This document shows, in pieces, positions 22,203 through 30,857 of a DNA stretch of 64,000 nt; the stretch's first letter is position 1; each line of letters opens with the position of its first letter. Origin of the DNA: Clostridiales bacterium (lineage in GTDB: Bacteria; Bacillota; Clostridia; Saccharofermentanales; Saccharofermentanaceae). The position numbers and the translations under genes were made by a program. The notes beneath the pieces were generated by a model. It did no database searches. It was not told the DNA's origin and saw only the letters and a list, made by a program, of their open reading frames with translations. The stretch covers positions 1 through 64,000 of the forward strand of contig JAFZBN010000013.1 of the NCBI GenBank assembly GCA_017561715.1. The letters are read 5' to 3'.

Positions 22203-24443
22203 TCAGATCTCGGAAATGTAGTAGAGGACAGAACGGAAATCACCGCTTAAGCAGGGGAAGATGATCCCCGCATTCATGAGCGTACTGCCGTATGCTTCGA
22301 CGACGACCTCCGGCTGATCCTCCGGATCTTCGGCCCATGTGACGCGATAGCGCTTCTTCTCATCTAAGCCCTTTAGGCAGATGAATCTGTCCTGGTTGCA
22401 CGGGCGGTTCATCACATGAATGAACGTCATGAGCATTTCACTCTTATCCTTGGAAACGACGCCGTAGCAGTCGAAAAATCCGTTATCTCGGAAGGACGCG
22501 ATCCTGTAGTAATCGCCGTTTCTTACGAGGTCATTGTACTTATGGAAAAGCGCCGTCTGCTTTTTCATTTCTTCGTGGTCTTCTTTCGAAAGCTGCGTGA
22601 TGTCCAGCTCATATCCGAAGGTTCCCGCGAGCGCGACATGGCCTCTGGTCCGGATCGGCACGGTCCTTCCCGTTACGTGGTTCGGGCAGATCGAAACGTG
22701 CGCGCCGAGAGAGGAAAGCGGATAGAGTGTCGCCGCGCCCTCCTGGATGCGGATGCGCTCGTAGGCGTCCGTGTCGTCGGAAGTCCAGATCTGCGGGCTG
22801 TAGTAGAGCATGCCGGGGTCGAATCTCGCGCCGCCGCTGCTGCAGTTTTCAAGAAGGATGTGCGGGAAAGAAGTCAGAAGTCTTTCCTGAAGATCGTAAA
22901 GACCGAGCACATATCTGTGCAGAAGTTCTCCCTGTCTTTCCGCGGGAAGATCCGCGCTGTAAAGGTCCGCCATATGGCGGTTCATGTCCCACTTCACGTA
23001 GGAGATGTCCGCGGAGTTCAATATCGCGGAGATCGCCGAGATCAGGTAGTCACGGACGTCTTTTCTGGAGACATCGAGGACCAGCTGATTTCTCGAAAGC
23101 GTGATGTCTCTTCCCGGGATCGAGATCGCCCAGTCCGGATGCGCGCGGTAAAGATCCGAGTCCGGAGAGACCATCTCGGGCTCGAACCAGACGCCGAGCT
23201 TCATTCCCATTTCCTTGAGCTTCTCGCTTAATCCGGAAAGGCCTCCCGGAAGTTTTTCCTCATTGACCGTCCAGTCGCCGAGGCTCGTGTTATCGTCATT
23301 TCTCTTGCCGAACCAGCCGTCATCGACGACCAGCATCTCCACGCCGCATTCCTTCGCCTGCTTGGCGATGGCCAGGAGCTTTTCGGTATCAAAATCAAAA
23401 TACGTCGCTTCCCAGTTGTTGATGAGGATCGGGCGCTTCTTATCTCTGTAGGCGCCGCGGATCAGGTGCTTCCTGAAAAGATCATGGAAGTTCCGGCTCA
23501 TCTTGCCCAGACCGCTTGCGGAATACGTCAAAACGACTTCCGGCGCGTAGAATGTTTCGCCGGGCGCAAGGACCCAGTTAAACTCTTCCGGATGGATGCC
23601 CACCGAAACTCTCAGGTCCTCGCTCGGGACCTTCTCGACCATCGAGCTGTAATTTCCGGAATACAGGAACTGAAGTCCGTACACCTCGCCGTCTTCCTGT
23701 GTGATCCCCGGGGATACGATTCCCAGGAAGCTCTGCGTGCGGTTGCCGGTTTTTCCGTTGATCGAGGTCACGCCCGTTCTTCCGAATCCGATCGGACGGA
23801 TCTCTCTTGTGAACTCGCGGGCCCATGTGCCATGGAAAGTCATAAGCTCAAACGCTCTTCCCTGGCGGTCACGTCCGGGCATATCCATCGACGCGGAAAG
23901 CACTCTCTGAAGGACCACATCCGAAGAGCCTCCGTTGACGACTTCTACTCTTCTCGCGATCACGTCGCATTCGGCAAAAGCACTGTAGTACAAAGCGACA
24001 GCAAGCCCCGTGTCCGGATCTTTCAGGTCGATCCGAAGTGTTTCGACTTCGCCTTCGGTGTCAAAGGTGGAAGGAAGCCCCGGGACCGGTGCTTTTCCCG
24101 AAGTGATCTCATAGCCCTGATAGATGAGGTCCACACGCTCCGTGCCGTCTTTGAAAACGGCTTTCAGCGCGCCCTCACGGGTGTCACCCCTGCCCCATCC
24201 CGGGTACTCGAACGAAAACCCGTCCATGAAGATCGCGAGCTCTCTTTTGTTCTTTGTGGGAGTCATCCACGGTGAAAACTTCCTTCGATAGGAAAGGGAG
24301 TCGTCGGAGATCGACGGTCCATAATAGAAATGGCCTAAATATAGGCCATCTTCTATTCCAATCACATAACTTGTATTTTCAGTGTCGATCCGGAAGAAAT
24401 CTTCCTTCGGACTGACGGTAATGTTACTTGGCAAAATCTTCAT
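22203..24443 (-). CDS. Alpha-galactosidase, glycoside hydrolase family 36
   Basis: About 746 residues, typical for bacterial GH36. An N-terminal beta-supersandwich domain covers roughly residues 1-310; the catalytic barrel contains VDDGWFG, FEPEMVSPDSDLY, the nucleophile Asp in YVKWDMNRH and the acid/base Asp in WTSDDTDAYERI. It releases terminal alpha-galactose from raffinose-type oligosaccharides or galactomannan. It has no signal peptide, so uptake must precede hydrolysis. The start at 24443 (MKILPSN) is chosen because GGAAAGAAGCAGG precedes it and it overlaps the upstream lipoprotein gene by 20 bases, which suggests coupled translation; earlier starts would lie deep inside that gene. Confidence 0.93.
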   Translation of the reverse strand: MKILPSNITVSPKEDFFRIDTENTSYVIGIEDGLYLGHFYYGPSISDDSLSYRRKFSPWMTPTKNKRELAIFMDGFSFEYPGWGRGDTREGALKAVFKDGTERVDLIYQGYEITSGKAPVPGLPSTFDTEGEVETLRIDLKDPDTGLAVALYYSAFAECDVIARRVEVVNGGSSDVVLQRVLSASMDMPGRDRQGRAFELMTFHGTWAREFTREIRPIGFGRTGVTSINGKTGNRTQSFLGIVSPGITQEDGEVYGLQFLYSGNYSSMVEKVPSEDLRVSVGIHPEEFNWVLAPGETFYAPEVVLTYSASGLGKMSRNFHDLFRKHLIRGAYRDKKRPILINNWEATYFDFDTEKLLAIAKQAKECGVEMLVVDDGWFGKRNDDNTSLGDWTVNEEKLPGGLSGLSEKLKEMGMKLGVWFEPEMVSPDSDLYRAHPDWAISIPGRDITLSRNQLVLDVSRKDVRDYLISAISAILNSADISYVKWDMNRHMADLYSADLPAERQGELLHRYVLGLYDLQERLLTSFPHILLENCSSGGARFDPGMLYYSPQIWTSDDTDAYERIRIQEGAATLYPLSSLGAHVSICPNHVTGRTVPIRTRGHVALAGTFGYELDITQLSKEDHEEMKKQTALFHKYNDLVRNGDYYRIASFRDNGFFDCYGVVSKDKSEMLMTFIHVMNRPCNQDRFICLKGLDEKKRYRVTWAEDPEDQPEVVVEAYGSTLMNAGIIFPCLSGDFRSVLYYISEI

Positions 24444-24936
24444 CCTGCTTCTTTCCTTCAATATAGATATCGTTGATGTTCTGAATATCCATGCAGAACG
24501 CAACCGCGTTTTCGATCTTCCAGGAAGATCCGGAAGGTCTCATGGACAGCTGGCAGATCGACGAGGATGTGCTTGTCTGGAACGTCAATGTAATACGGAA
24601 ACTAATACTTGTCTCATGTGTGTTTTCGTCCGTGTAGACCGATACGATGGCGACATCCGCGGCATCGTAAAGTCGGGAGTCCAAAGAGGTAACGATCTCC
24701 TCGACCTTATCTTTTTCTTCCGATTTCAGATATGTCTTGATCGATGCGTAATCTCCGATAAGCATGCGGCGGATGAGGTAGTAACTGAGTTCTTTGGCCT
24801 CTGCCTGATATTCTTGGACCGTGCGCGTATCCTTCTCCATGAAAGGCAGTTTCACCGAGCAGCCGCAAAGACCGGAAGCGATCGCTACGATCATCATTAC
24901 TGCGAGAAATTTAATTATTTTGTTCGAAGCTTTCAT
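24424..24936 (-). CDS. Small lipoprotein of unknown function, first gene of the GH36 operon
   Basis: About 170 residues with signal peptide and lipobox SGLCGC, so membrane-anchored outside. The mature part begins with a Lys/Glu-rich helix-forming stretch and continues as a compact alpha/beta domain (for example VTSLDSRLYDAADVAIVSVY). This plan resembles small DUF-type lipoproteins with a cystatin-like fold, but I do not recognise the family. The start at 24936 is preceded by GGGAGGG; an ATG 39 bases earlier has no ribosome site. It overlaps the GH36 gene by 20 bases. Confidence 0.7.
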   Translation of the reverse strand: MKASNKIIKFLAVMMIVAIASGLCGCSVKLPFMEKDTRTVQEYQAEAKELSYYLIRRMLIGDYASIKTYLKSEEKDKVEEIVTSLDSRLYDAADVAIVSVYTDENTHETSISFRITLTFQTSTSSSICQLSMRPSGSSWKIENAVAFCMDIQNINDIYIEGKKQDEDFAK

Positions 24937-24996
24937 AGTCCCTCCCATAATCCCTAACGGACATATGTACAGCAATTTTACTTAAGTCTATGCTAG

Positions 24997-25002
24997 ATTA
25001 TA
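24997..25002 (-). promoter_or_regulatory. -10 element of the lipoprotein-GH36-ComB operon
   Basis: A consensus TATAAT on the minus strand lies 61 bases upstream of the lipoprotein start. The best -35 candidate (TTCATT, 16 bases away) is weak. It diverges from the T-box promoter at 25059. Confidence 0.5.
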
Positions 25003-25058
25003 CACCATGCCTTTAGTCAATGAATATATATAAATGCCAACTTTTTGTAAATTAAGTG

Positions 25059-25087
25059 TTGACAAAGGAAAATCCTCGGATTATTAT
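25059..25087 (+). promoter_or_regulatory. Promoter of the Ile-type T-box leader
   Basis: TTGACA (25059-25064) and TATTAT (25082-25087) are exactly 17 bases apart. The predicted start near 25094 lies at the base of stem I. Confidence 0.85.
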
Positions 25088-25093
25088 CACCTT

Positions 25094-25368
25094 GTTGAAA
25101 AGCTATGACGAAGAAGGTCGTGACCATTTCGCCTCACAGAGAGCCGACGCCTGCTGAAAGTCGGTATCCGGGATGATCCAGATGACTATCGCTTCCGAGC
25201 CGGTACACCGAATAAGTTTTTACTTGAGTAGACTGTACACGTAAGAGCCGCGTTAAGGCGAAGGGTTTGATAGAACCTATTAAGTGGCGAAAAGATTTCG
25301 CAAATTGAGTGGTACCGCGGTAAATAGCCGTCTCAATGTCCAAGGTGGACGTTGGGGCGTTTTTTATT
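25094..25368 (+). promoter_or_regulatory. T-box riboswitch, probable Ile specifier (AUC), upstream of an acyl-CoA ligase fusion
   Basis: All T-box parts are visible: stem I beginning TATGACGAAGAAGG, the CAGAGAG bulge, the antiterminator T-box in AAATTGAGTGGTACCGCGG (about 25303-25320), and a terminator hairpin, GTCTCAATGTCC paired with GGACGTTGGGGC, followed by a T6 run at 25360. The specifier region reads GACTATCGCTTCCGAGC. Aligned on the shared CTTCCGAGC with the asnS leader of this same window (AACACTTCCGAGC, Asn), the codon position reads ATC, isoleucine. Regulation of an acyl-CoA ligase by tRNA-Ile is unusual and is treated as a finding. Confidence 0.9.
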
Positions 25369-25424
25369 GCCTCGAAAAAGCGAAGGAAAGACGCAGCTGA
25401 TAGGGAGCTTATGGAGGAAAGAAA

Positions 25425-27926
25425 ATGAGCGAACTAGAAAAGAACGAAACATTATTGAGAAGCGGAGAACAGGGCGGTCTCCTCGAGCAGAAGATCTCCG
25501 AGGTAGCCAGCCGTATCAAAGCACTGCGTCTGGACATGGGACTCTCCACGAAGGACATGGCCGAAAAGGTCGAGGTCACCGAGGAAGAGTACGTCAAGTA
25601 TGAAGAAGGTCAGGAAGACTTCAGTTTCACCTTCGTATACAAAGTCGCAAATCTTTGTGGAGTTGAGATCTCCGAGCTTATGGAAGGTACGACTCCTGCA
25701 CTTAGAGAATATGCCGTCACCAGAAAGGGCGAGGGTCTCCCGATCACCCGCCGCGCAGGTTACAAGTACATGCGTCTGGGTCATCTTTTCAGAAACAAGC
25801 TGTGTGAGCCTTTCGAGGTCACCATCCCTTATTCCGAAGAAGCCCTGAACCCGCCGTACAAACTCGTTACTCACTCCGGTCAGGAGCTGAACATCGTCAC
25901 AAAGGGCTGCCTGAAGGTCATGCTCCGTGACCACTCCGAGATCCTGTATCCGGGTGATTCCATCTTCTTCGACAGTAGAACACCGCATAACGAGTACGCT
26001 CTCGGCGGCGAGGACTGCACATTCTACGCGATCGTTCTCAATCCGGAAAAGTGGACAGCCGGCGCGACCTACGAAAAGACTGTTCAGACTTCTTATGTAG
26101 AAGACAACAAGACCAATTTCGATCTGGCAGCAGTTCAGAACCCGGTATACAGAAAGTACGTCACGGATGTACTCGATGCCAATAACAAGCTGACATCGAT
26201 CTCCTATACACCGGAAGCAGATAAGTTCAATTTCGCGTTTGACCTCGTCGACGCGATGGCCGATAAGGACCCGAACAAGACATCCATGATGTGGGTCGCA
26301 AAAGACGGTGTTACCGATCACCGCTTCACCTTCGCGGAGATGAAGAAGTACACCGCCATGACGGCAAACTATTTCGAGAGCCTCGGCATCAAGCACGGCG
26401 ATCGTGTCATGCTCGTTCTGAAGCGTCACTACCAGTTCTGGTTCTCGATCCTCGCGCTTCACAAGATCGGCGCGATCGCGATCCCGGCCACAAACCTTCT
26501 GAAGGAACACGACTTCGATTACCGCTATAAGGCGGCAGGCGTTTCCGCGATCGTTATCACGGGCAACGGCGACACCGCTCTGGAAGCTCAGAAGGCAGCC
26601 GATAAGGCAGGCCTCGATATCAAGCTCATCATGGCAAACGGTGCCGATGACGAAAGCGGCGCGAAGTTCCTTTCTGTCCTCGAAGGAAAAGCTTCCGTTG
26701 ACGAAGCAGGCCTTAAGAAAGACGCTGTTCTTTCTTCCGAGGGCGGATTCCTTCCGCTTGAAGGTATGAGCAGCAAGTGGCACAACTTCAACTACGAAAT
26801 GCCTGCATCAAGTGACGTATTTGAGCGTCCGGAAAACGCCACACAGGGCGACGATCCGATGGTCATGTTCTTCACTTCCGGTACCACAGGCTACCCGAAG
26901 ATCGCGGCACACTCCCACAAGTATTCCCTGGGACATTTTGCGACAGCGAAGTACTGGCACAACGTTGATCCGAACGGTCTGCACTTCACGATCTCCGATA
27001 CCGGCTGGGGTAAGTCCCTCTGGGGTAAGCTCTACGGTCAGTGGCTCTGCGAAGCTCCGACATTCACATTCGACTTCGACAAGTTCCACGCCAACGAGAT
27101 CCTGCCGATGTTCGCTAAGTACAACGTAACCACCTTCTGTGCTCCGCCGACCATGTACCGCTTCCTCGTTAAGGAAGATCTCTCACAGTACGATCTGACT
27201 TCCCTGAAGTACGCGACAGTTGCCGGTGAGGCTCTGAACCCTGAGGTATTCAACCAGTTCATGAGAGCGACAGGTATCCGCCTGATGGAAGGCTTCGGTC
27301 AGACCGAGACTTCCCTCGTTATCGGTAACCTCGTCGGATCCGCGATCCGTCTCGGTTCCATGGGTAAGGCCGTTACTCCGTACGATGTACATATCCTCGA
27401 CGAAGACGGCAATGACTGTCCTCCGGGTACTACCGGCGAGATCTGCATCAGAACCGTAGATGTCGTTCCGTGCGGTCTCTATCTCGGTTACTACCAGAAC
27501 GAAGAAAAGACAAAAGAATCCTGGCATGACGGCTACTTCCACACAGGTGATACCGCCTGGAAGGATGAGGATGGCTACATCTGGTATGTCGGTCGTGTCG
27601 ACGATGTTATCAAATCTTCCGGTTACCGTATCGGACCATTCGAGATCGAGAGTGTCATCATGGAGCTCCCTTACGTACTCGAGTGTGCCGTAACAGGAAC
27701 CCCTGACCCGCAGGGCGTCCGCGGTATGGTCGTTAAGGCAACGATCGTGCTTGTTCCGGGCCGTGCAGAACCTACAGAGGAACTGAAAAAAGAGATCCAG
27801 GAATACGTTAAGACCAACACCGCTCCGTACAAGTACCCGCGTGTCGTTGAGTTCGTCACTGAGCTTCCGAAGACCATCTCCGGCAAGATCAAGAGAAACG
27901 TCATCCGTGACGGTAAGGATTCCTGA
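25425..27926 (+). CDS. HTH-cupin regulator fused to AMP-forming acyl-CoA synthetase
   Basis: An 833-residue protein with three parts. Residues about 22-77 are an XRE-type helix-turn-helix (MGLSTKDMAEKVEVTEEEYVKYE), residues about 120-205 a cupin (CLKVMLRDHSEILYPGDSIF), and residues about 230-825 an adenylate-forming ligase. The ligase has the P-loop FFTSGTTGYPK (about 482), the GFGQTET motif (about 625), HTGDTAWKDEDGYIWYVGR and the catalytic Lys in SGKIKRN (about 820). The WGKSLWGKLYGQW segment resembles medium- or branched-chain acyl-CoA synthetases more than acetate-specific ones. HTH-cupin-ligase fusions occur in Clostridia. GGAGGAAAG precedes the ATG. Control by an Ile T-box suggests it activates a short branched acid used for isoleucine synthesis; the substrate is inferred. 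Confidence 0.9.
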   Translation: MSELEKNETLLRSGEQGGLLEQKISEVASRIKALRLDMGLSTKDMAEKVEVTEEEYVKYEEGQEDFSFTFVYKVANLCGVEISELMEGTTPALREYAVTRKGEGLPITRRAGYKYMRLGHLFRNKLCEPFEVTIPYSEEALNPPYKLVTHSGQELNIVTKGCLKVMLRDHSEILYPGDSIFFDSRTPHNEYALGGEDCTFYAIVLNPEKWTAGATYEKTVQTSYVEDNKTNFDLAAVQNPVYRKYVTDVLDANNKLTSISYTPEADKFNFAFDLVDAMADKDPNKTSMMWVAKDGVTDHRFTFAEMKKYTAMTANYFESLGIKHGDRVMLVLKRHYQFWFSILALHKIGAIAIPATNLLKEHDFDYRYKAAGVSAIVITGNGDTALEAQKAADKAGLDIKLIMANGADDESGAKFLSVLEGKASVDEAGLKKDAVLSSEGGFLPLEGMSSKWHNFNYEMPASSDVFERPENATQGDDPMVMFFTSGTTGYPKIAAHSHKYSLGHFATAKYWHNVDPNGLHFTISDTGWGKSLWGKLYGQWLCEAPTFTFDFDKFHANEILPMFAKYNVTTFCAPPTMYRFLVKEDLSQYDLTSLKYATVAGEALNPEVFNQFMRATGIRLMEGFGQTETSLVIGNLVGSAIRLGSMGKAVTPYDVHILDEDGNDCPPGTTGEICIRTVDVVPCGLYLGYYQNEEKTKESWHDGYFHTGDTAWKDEDGYIWYVGRVDDVIKSSGYRIGPFEIESVIMELPYVLECAVTGTPDPQGVRGMVVKATIVLVPGRAEPTEELKKEIQEYVKTNTAPYKYPRVVEFVTELPKTISGKIKRNVIRDGKDS

Positions 27927-27948
27927 TCCTCGAATTAATACAAACAGA

Positions 27949-28010
27949 AAAATACCTTCTTGCTCTGTCCTCGGGCGATGCCCTGCGGAGGAGCTTCGAA
28001 GGTATTTTTT
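27949..28010 (+). terminator. Terminator of the acyl-CoA ligase gene
   Basis: AAATACCTTC and GAAGGTATTT close a long hairpin with an inner CCTC...GAGG stem, followed by a T6 run. Confidence 0.8.
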
Positions 28011-28035
28011 GCTTGTTTTACTTAGTCGAGGATCA

Positions 28036-28405
28036 TCAGGGAATCGTTGCCATTAAATCAGAGATCGCTGTATTGTGCGTGCGAACCCCCGGGGCCAGCT
28101 CGTCCTCCTCGACTCTCCGCCCGGTCTTTTCCGCTTCGTAGTGGGTGTTCTCATACACCCGGATGCCGAAAATGTAGACCTCGGTTCCGACCTTGAATAC
28201 GCGGTTTCCGTCTTTATCTACATATCCCCCTCCATGCACCTTTCGGTACTCATATACGGGGAGAAACGGACCATAGCACATCGTGCCGCCGTCCTTGATC
28301 ATGTATTGTTCCTTCGGAAGAACGAAGAGGAACAGAAAGATCGGAAGCAGGATCAGGAAAAGGACCCCTTTTTATGTTCCACTTTTTTTGCTTATCGGAA
28401 AACAC
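28036..28405 (-). pseudogene. Small membrane protein gene with an apparent one-base frameshift
   Basis: A strong AGGAGGTG precedes a GTG at 28405 that reads basic residues (FSDKQKKWNIK). At the runs AAAAA and GGGG (28365-28373) the frame breaks. Removing one base from either run joins it to a hydrophobic segment LFLILLPIFLFLFVLP and an outside domain that reads on to a stop at 28036; the joined product is 122 residues with a clear N-in membrane anchor. Its translated second part alone would start at an internal ATG (28302) without a ribosome site. It directly follows the zinc-ribbon gene (14-base gap). Whether this is a mutation, a programmed slip on a homopolymer or a sequencing error cannot be told. 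Confidence 0.65.
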
Positions 28406-28418
28406 TTTTCGCCACCTC

Positions 28419-28790
28419 CTATTTCAGGAGCAGCCACAGTCCGACCCCCAGGACGACTGCGCCTGCGATGACCAGTCCCCATACAAGGAGACTTCCTTTT
28501 CCTTTCGTAACTGAATCCGTCGTGGACTTGACCTGCTGTTTCATCTCACGAAGATTCTGATCGATCTGTGCGTCGACCTGTGCTTTTACCTCGGCACGAT
28601 TAGCATCCGCCCACTCGCGGTTTGCCTGCAGCTGCTTTTGGAGCTGTTCGTTGATCGCGTCTTTCTTCTTTTCCAGATCCTGATCGAGATGCGGATTGGG
28701 CGCGTTACAGAACGGGCAGTGCGTGTACGGACGTTCGAAAGGCTCGCCGCACTTAGGACAATATCCGTATTTCGATCTCTCTTCGCTCAT
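28419..28790 (-). CDS. Zinc-ribbon, coiled-coil, tail-anchored membrane protein
   Basis: A 123-residue protein. The N-terminal four-cysteine zinc ribbon (YCPKCGEPF and HCPFCNAPN, residues about 10-35) is followed by a charged coiled coil (about 38-95) and one C-terminal membrane span ending a few residues before the stop. The topology puts the ribbon in the cytoplasm. Its ATG shares one base with the GH3 gene stop (TAATG), so translation is coupled. Function unknown. Confidence 0.75.
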   Translation of the reverse strand: MSEERSKYGYCPKCGEPFERPYTHCPFCNAPNPHLDQDLEKKKDAINEQLQKQLQANREWADANRAEVKAQVDAQIDQNLREMKQQVKSTTDSVTKGKGSLLVWGLVIAGAVVLGVGLWLLLK

Positions 28791-30787
28791 TATGCGTCCT
28801 CTCCGGCTGTGGTCTCTGCCGGCTCAGTATCGAATTCTTCGCCCTTTTCAGCAGCAGAGAATCCGAGCGGCAGCCAGGACTCTTCGGTTCCGATCTGCTC
28901 TACGGAAGAATAGTAAGGCATCGGAAGACGTCCGTAGAATTCCGCCTTGCCAGTAAGGATATCCGATACGGCATTGCCGCCTTCGGAACCCGGGAGATAG
29001 CACATAACGACTTCATCCCAGTCATTTACATAATCGGAAATAAGAACATTTCTTCCTGCGACGATCAGTGTGATGACAGGGATCGCCTGGGACTTTTTCT
29101 TCTCGGAGAAGCTGCCCTTATACTCTGCGATCGTTTGGATCGCTTCTTCCGTTCCCGGAAGCGCGAGCTTACCTGTGATCGACATATCTTCAGTGTCGCC
29201 ATACCACTCGGCATACGGAACCTCACCGACACAAAGAAGGATCACATCGCAGTTCTCCATCTCCTCTTCATCTGTGACGATCTCAAATCCGATCTCGGCG
29301 GCGCTTGCCTGAAGTGCCTCGAGAATCGACGGGCCTTCTGTACAGAAATGTTCGCCGTAAGCTCCGTCGTATCCACCCTGCCAGAGATATGTCCAGCCGC
29401 CGCAAAGAGCGCCGGTATCGTTTGCCGCAGGTCCCATAACAAAGACCTTCATGCCTTCGGTAAGCGTGATCGGGCCTTCCTCCGGAAGCACCAGCGGAAC
29501 CATGGATTCCGCCGCCATCTTACGAGCTACGGAATGCGCGTGCTCACTGTTCCAGTCATAAGAAGGAACGATGTTTTCAAGGAAAGGATCTTCGAAAAGA
29601 CCGCAGTCCATCTTCATCTGAATGATACGTGTGACCGCCTCATCGATCCTCTCCATGGAGATCGAGCCTTCATTCACTGCATCTACGATCAGATCTCTTG
29701 CTTCCTCGAACTCCTCAGCTTCCATGAACATGTCCACACCTGCGTTTACACAGATGATCAGGTTCTCCTTGAAATCAGCACCGGAGCAGTTATGGATGGA
29801 ATCCCAGTCAGAAAGGATAACGCCATTAAAGCCGAGTTCCTCACGAAGCCTTTTGATCATCTCCGCGTTCTCGTGCATCTTTACACCGTTCAGAGATGAA
29901 TGGGAAAGCATGATCGTCGGAACACCCGCGTCGACCAATACCTTATAAACTTCCAGATTCTTCTGGATCTCTTCTTCTGTCATCTGCGCGTCGCCACGGT
30001 CGATCAGGTAATCCCCCTCACCTGTTCCGAACTTGACATAGCCGTCACCGAAGAAGTGCTTCGGGCAGGGAACGATACCCTGTGACATCAGTCCTTTTGT
30101 ATAGGAAAGAGCGAGGTTCTTTACGATGGTCTCATCGCTCGAATAGGATTCGTAAGTTCTTCCCCAGCGTGGATCCTGAGCGGAAGCAACACACGGAGAG
30201 AAAGACCAGAGAAGTCCACAGTGGAGCATATCCGATCCTGTAAGAACACCCTGCTCGAAAGTCAGGGCCTCGTCATTGGCCGCACCGACATTGATGTTAT
30301 GCGGGAAGATAACGGAACCGCTCGCTTCCAGAACACCGTGAACACAGTCATTTCCGTAGATGAAAGGGATACGCGTGCCGGAAAGAAGAGCCGCGTCCTG
30401 ATAACGGGAAACAACCTCAAACCACTCGTCATAAGGCATTGCCGGGTAATCCGGATAGTGAGAAAGAACGGAACCATAGCAGTTCATCAGCATATCATCA
30501 AGAGGCATCTCGTAGTTTGCGCCCTGCATCATCTGCGATGCTTTTTCCTCGATCGTCAGAAGAGAAACGATCTCCTCCGCGGAAAGATCCTCGAACTTCG
30601 GGTTGATGCAGTGGAACAGCGGGAGAGTCTCTTCCGTCTCTGTTTCCTCAGTTTCGGTGTTTCTGTCGATCGGTCTCGGAAGATCGGCAGGCGTCGTTTC
30701 CTTATGGCTCTTCGGTGCACTGCAGGATGTAAAAAGCGCACTGAACATCGTCATGCAGAGTATGGAACTTATGATTTTCTTCTTCAT
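28790..30787 (-). CDS. Glycoside hydrolase family 3 lipoprotein (beta-glucosidase / beta-xylosidase type)
   Basis: A 665-residue protein. A signal peptide with lipobox FTSCS (about residue 21) and a Glu/Thr-rich linker are followed by a GH3 barrel (about 65-400) and the alpha/beta sandwich domain (about 420-640). Visible marks: YGNDCVHG, the KHFFGDG substrate loop, and the nucleophile Asp in GVILSDWDSI near residue 327. It is expected on the cell surface, trimming beta-linked oligosaccharides. AAAGGAAAAACC precedes the ATG. It is followed without a gap by the zinc-ribbon membrane protein gene. Confidence 0.92.
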   Translation of the reverse strand: MKKKIISSILCMTMFSALFTSCSAPKSHKETTPADLPRPIDRNTETEETETEETLPLFHCINPKFEDLSAEEIVSLLTIEEKASQMMQGANYEMPLDDMLMNCYGSVLSHYPDYPAMPYDEWFEVVSRYQDAALLSGTRIPFIYGNDCVHGVLEASGSVIFPHNINVGAANDEALTFEQGVLTGSDMLHCGLLWSFSPCVASAQDPRWGRTYESYSSDETIVKNLALSYTKGLMSQGIVPCPKHFFGDGYVKFGTGEGDYLIDRGDAQMTEEEIQKNLEVYKVLVDAGVPTIMLSHSSLNGVKMHENAEMIKRLREELGFNGVILSDWDSIHNCSGADFKENLIICVNAGVDMFMEAEEFEEARDLIVDAVNEGSISMERIDEAVTRIIQMKMDCGLFEDPFLENIVPSYDWNSEHAHSVARKMAAESMVPLVLPEEGPITLTEGMKVFVMGPAANDTGALCGGWTYLWQGGYDGAYGEHFCTEGPSILEALQASAAEIGFEIVTDEEEMENCDVILLCVGEVPYAEWYGDTEDMSITGKLALPGTEEAIQTIAEYKGSFSEKKKSQAIPVITLIVAGRNVLISDYVNDWDEVVMCYLPGSEGGNAVSDILTGKAEFYGRLPMPYYSSVEQIGTEESWLPLGFSAAEKGEEFDTEPAETTAGEDA

Positions 30788-30857
30788 TGGTTTTTCCTTT
30801 CTTATGTCAGAGGATCCGATGTGAAAGTATGACAGCGATCACGGCCGCCGCCAAAAC

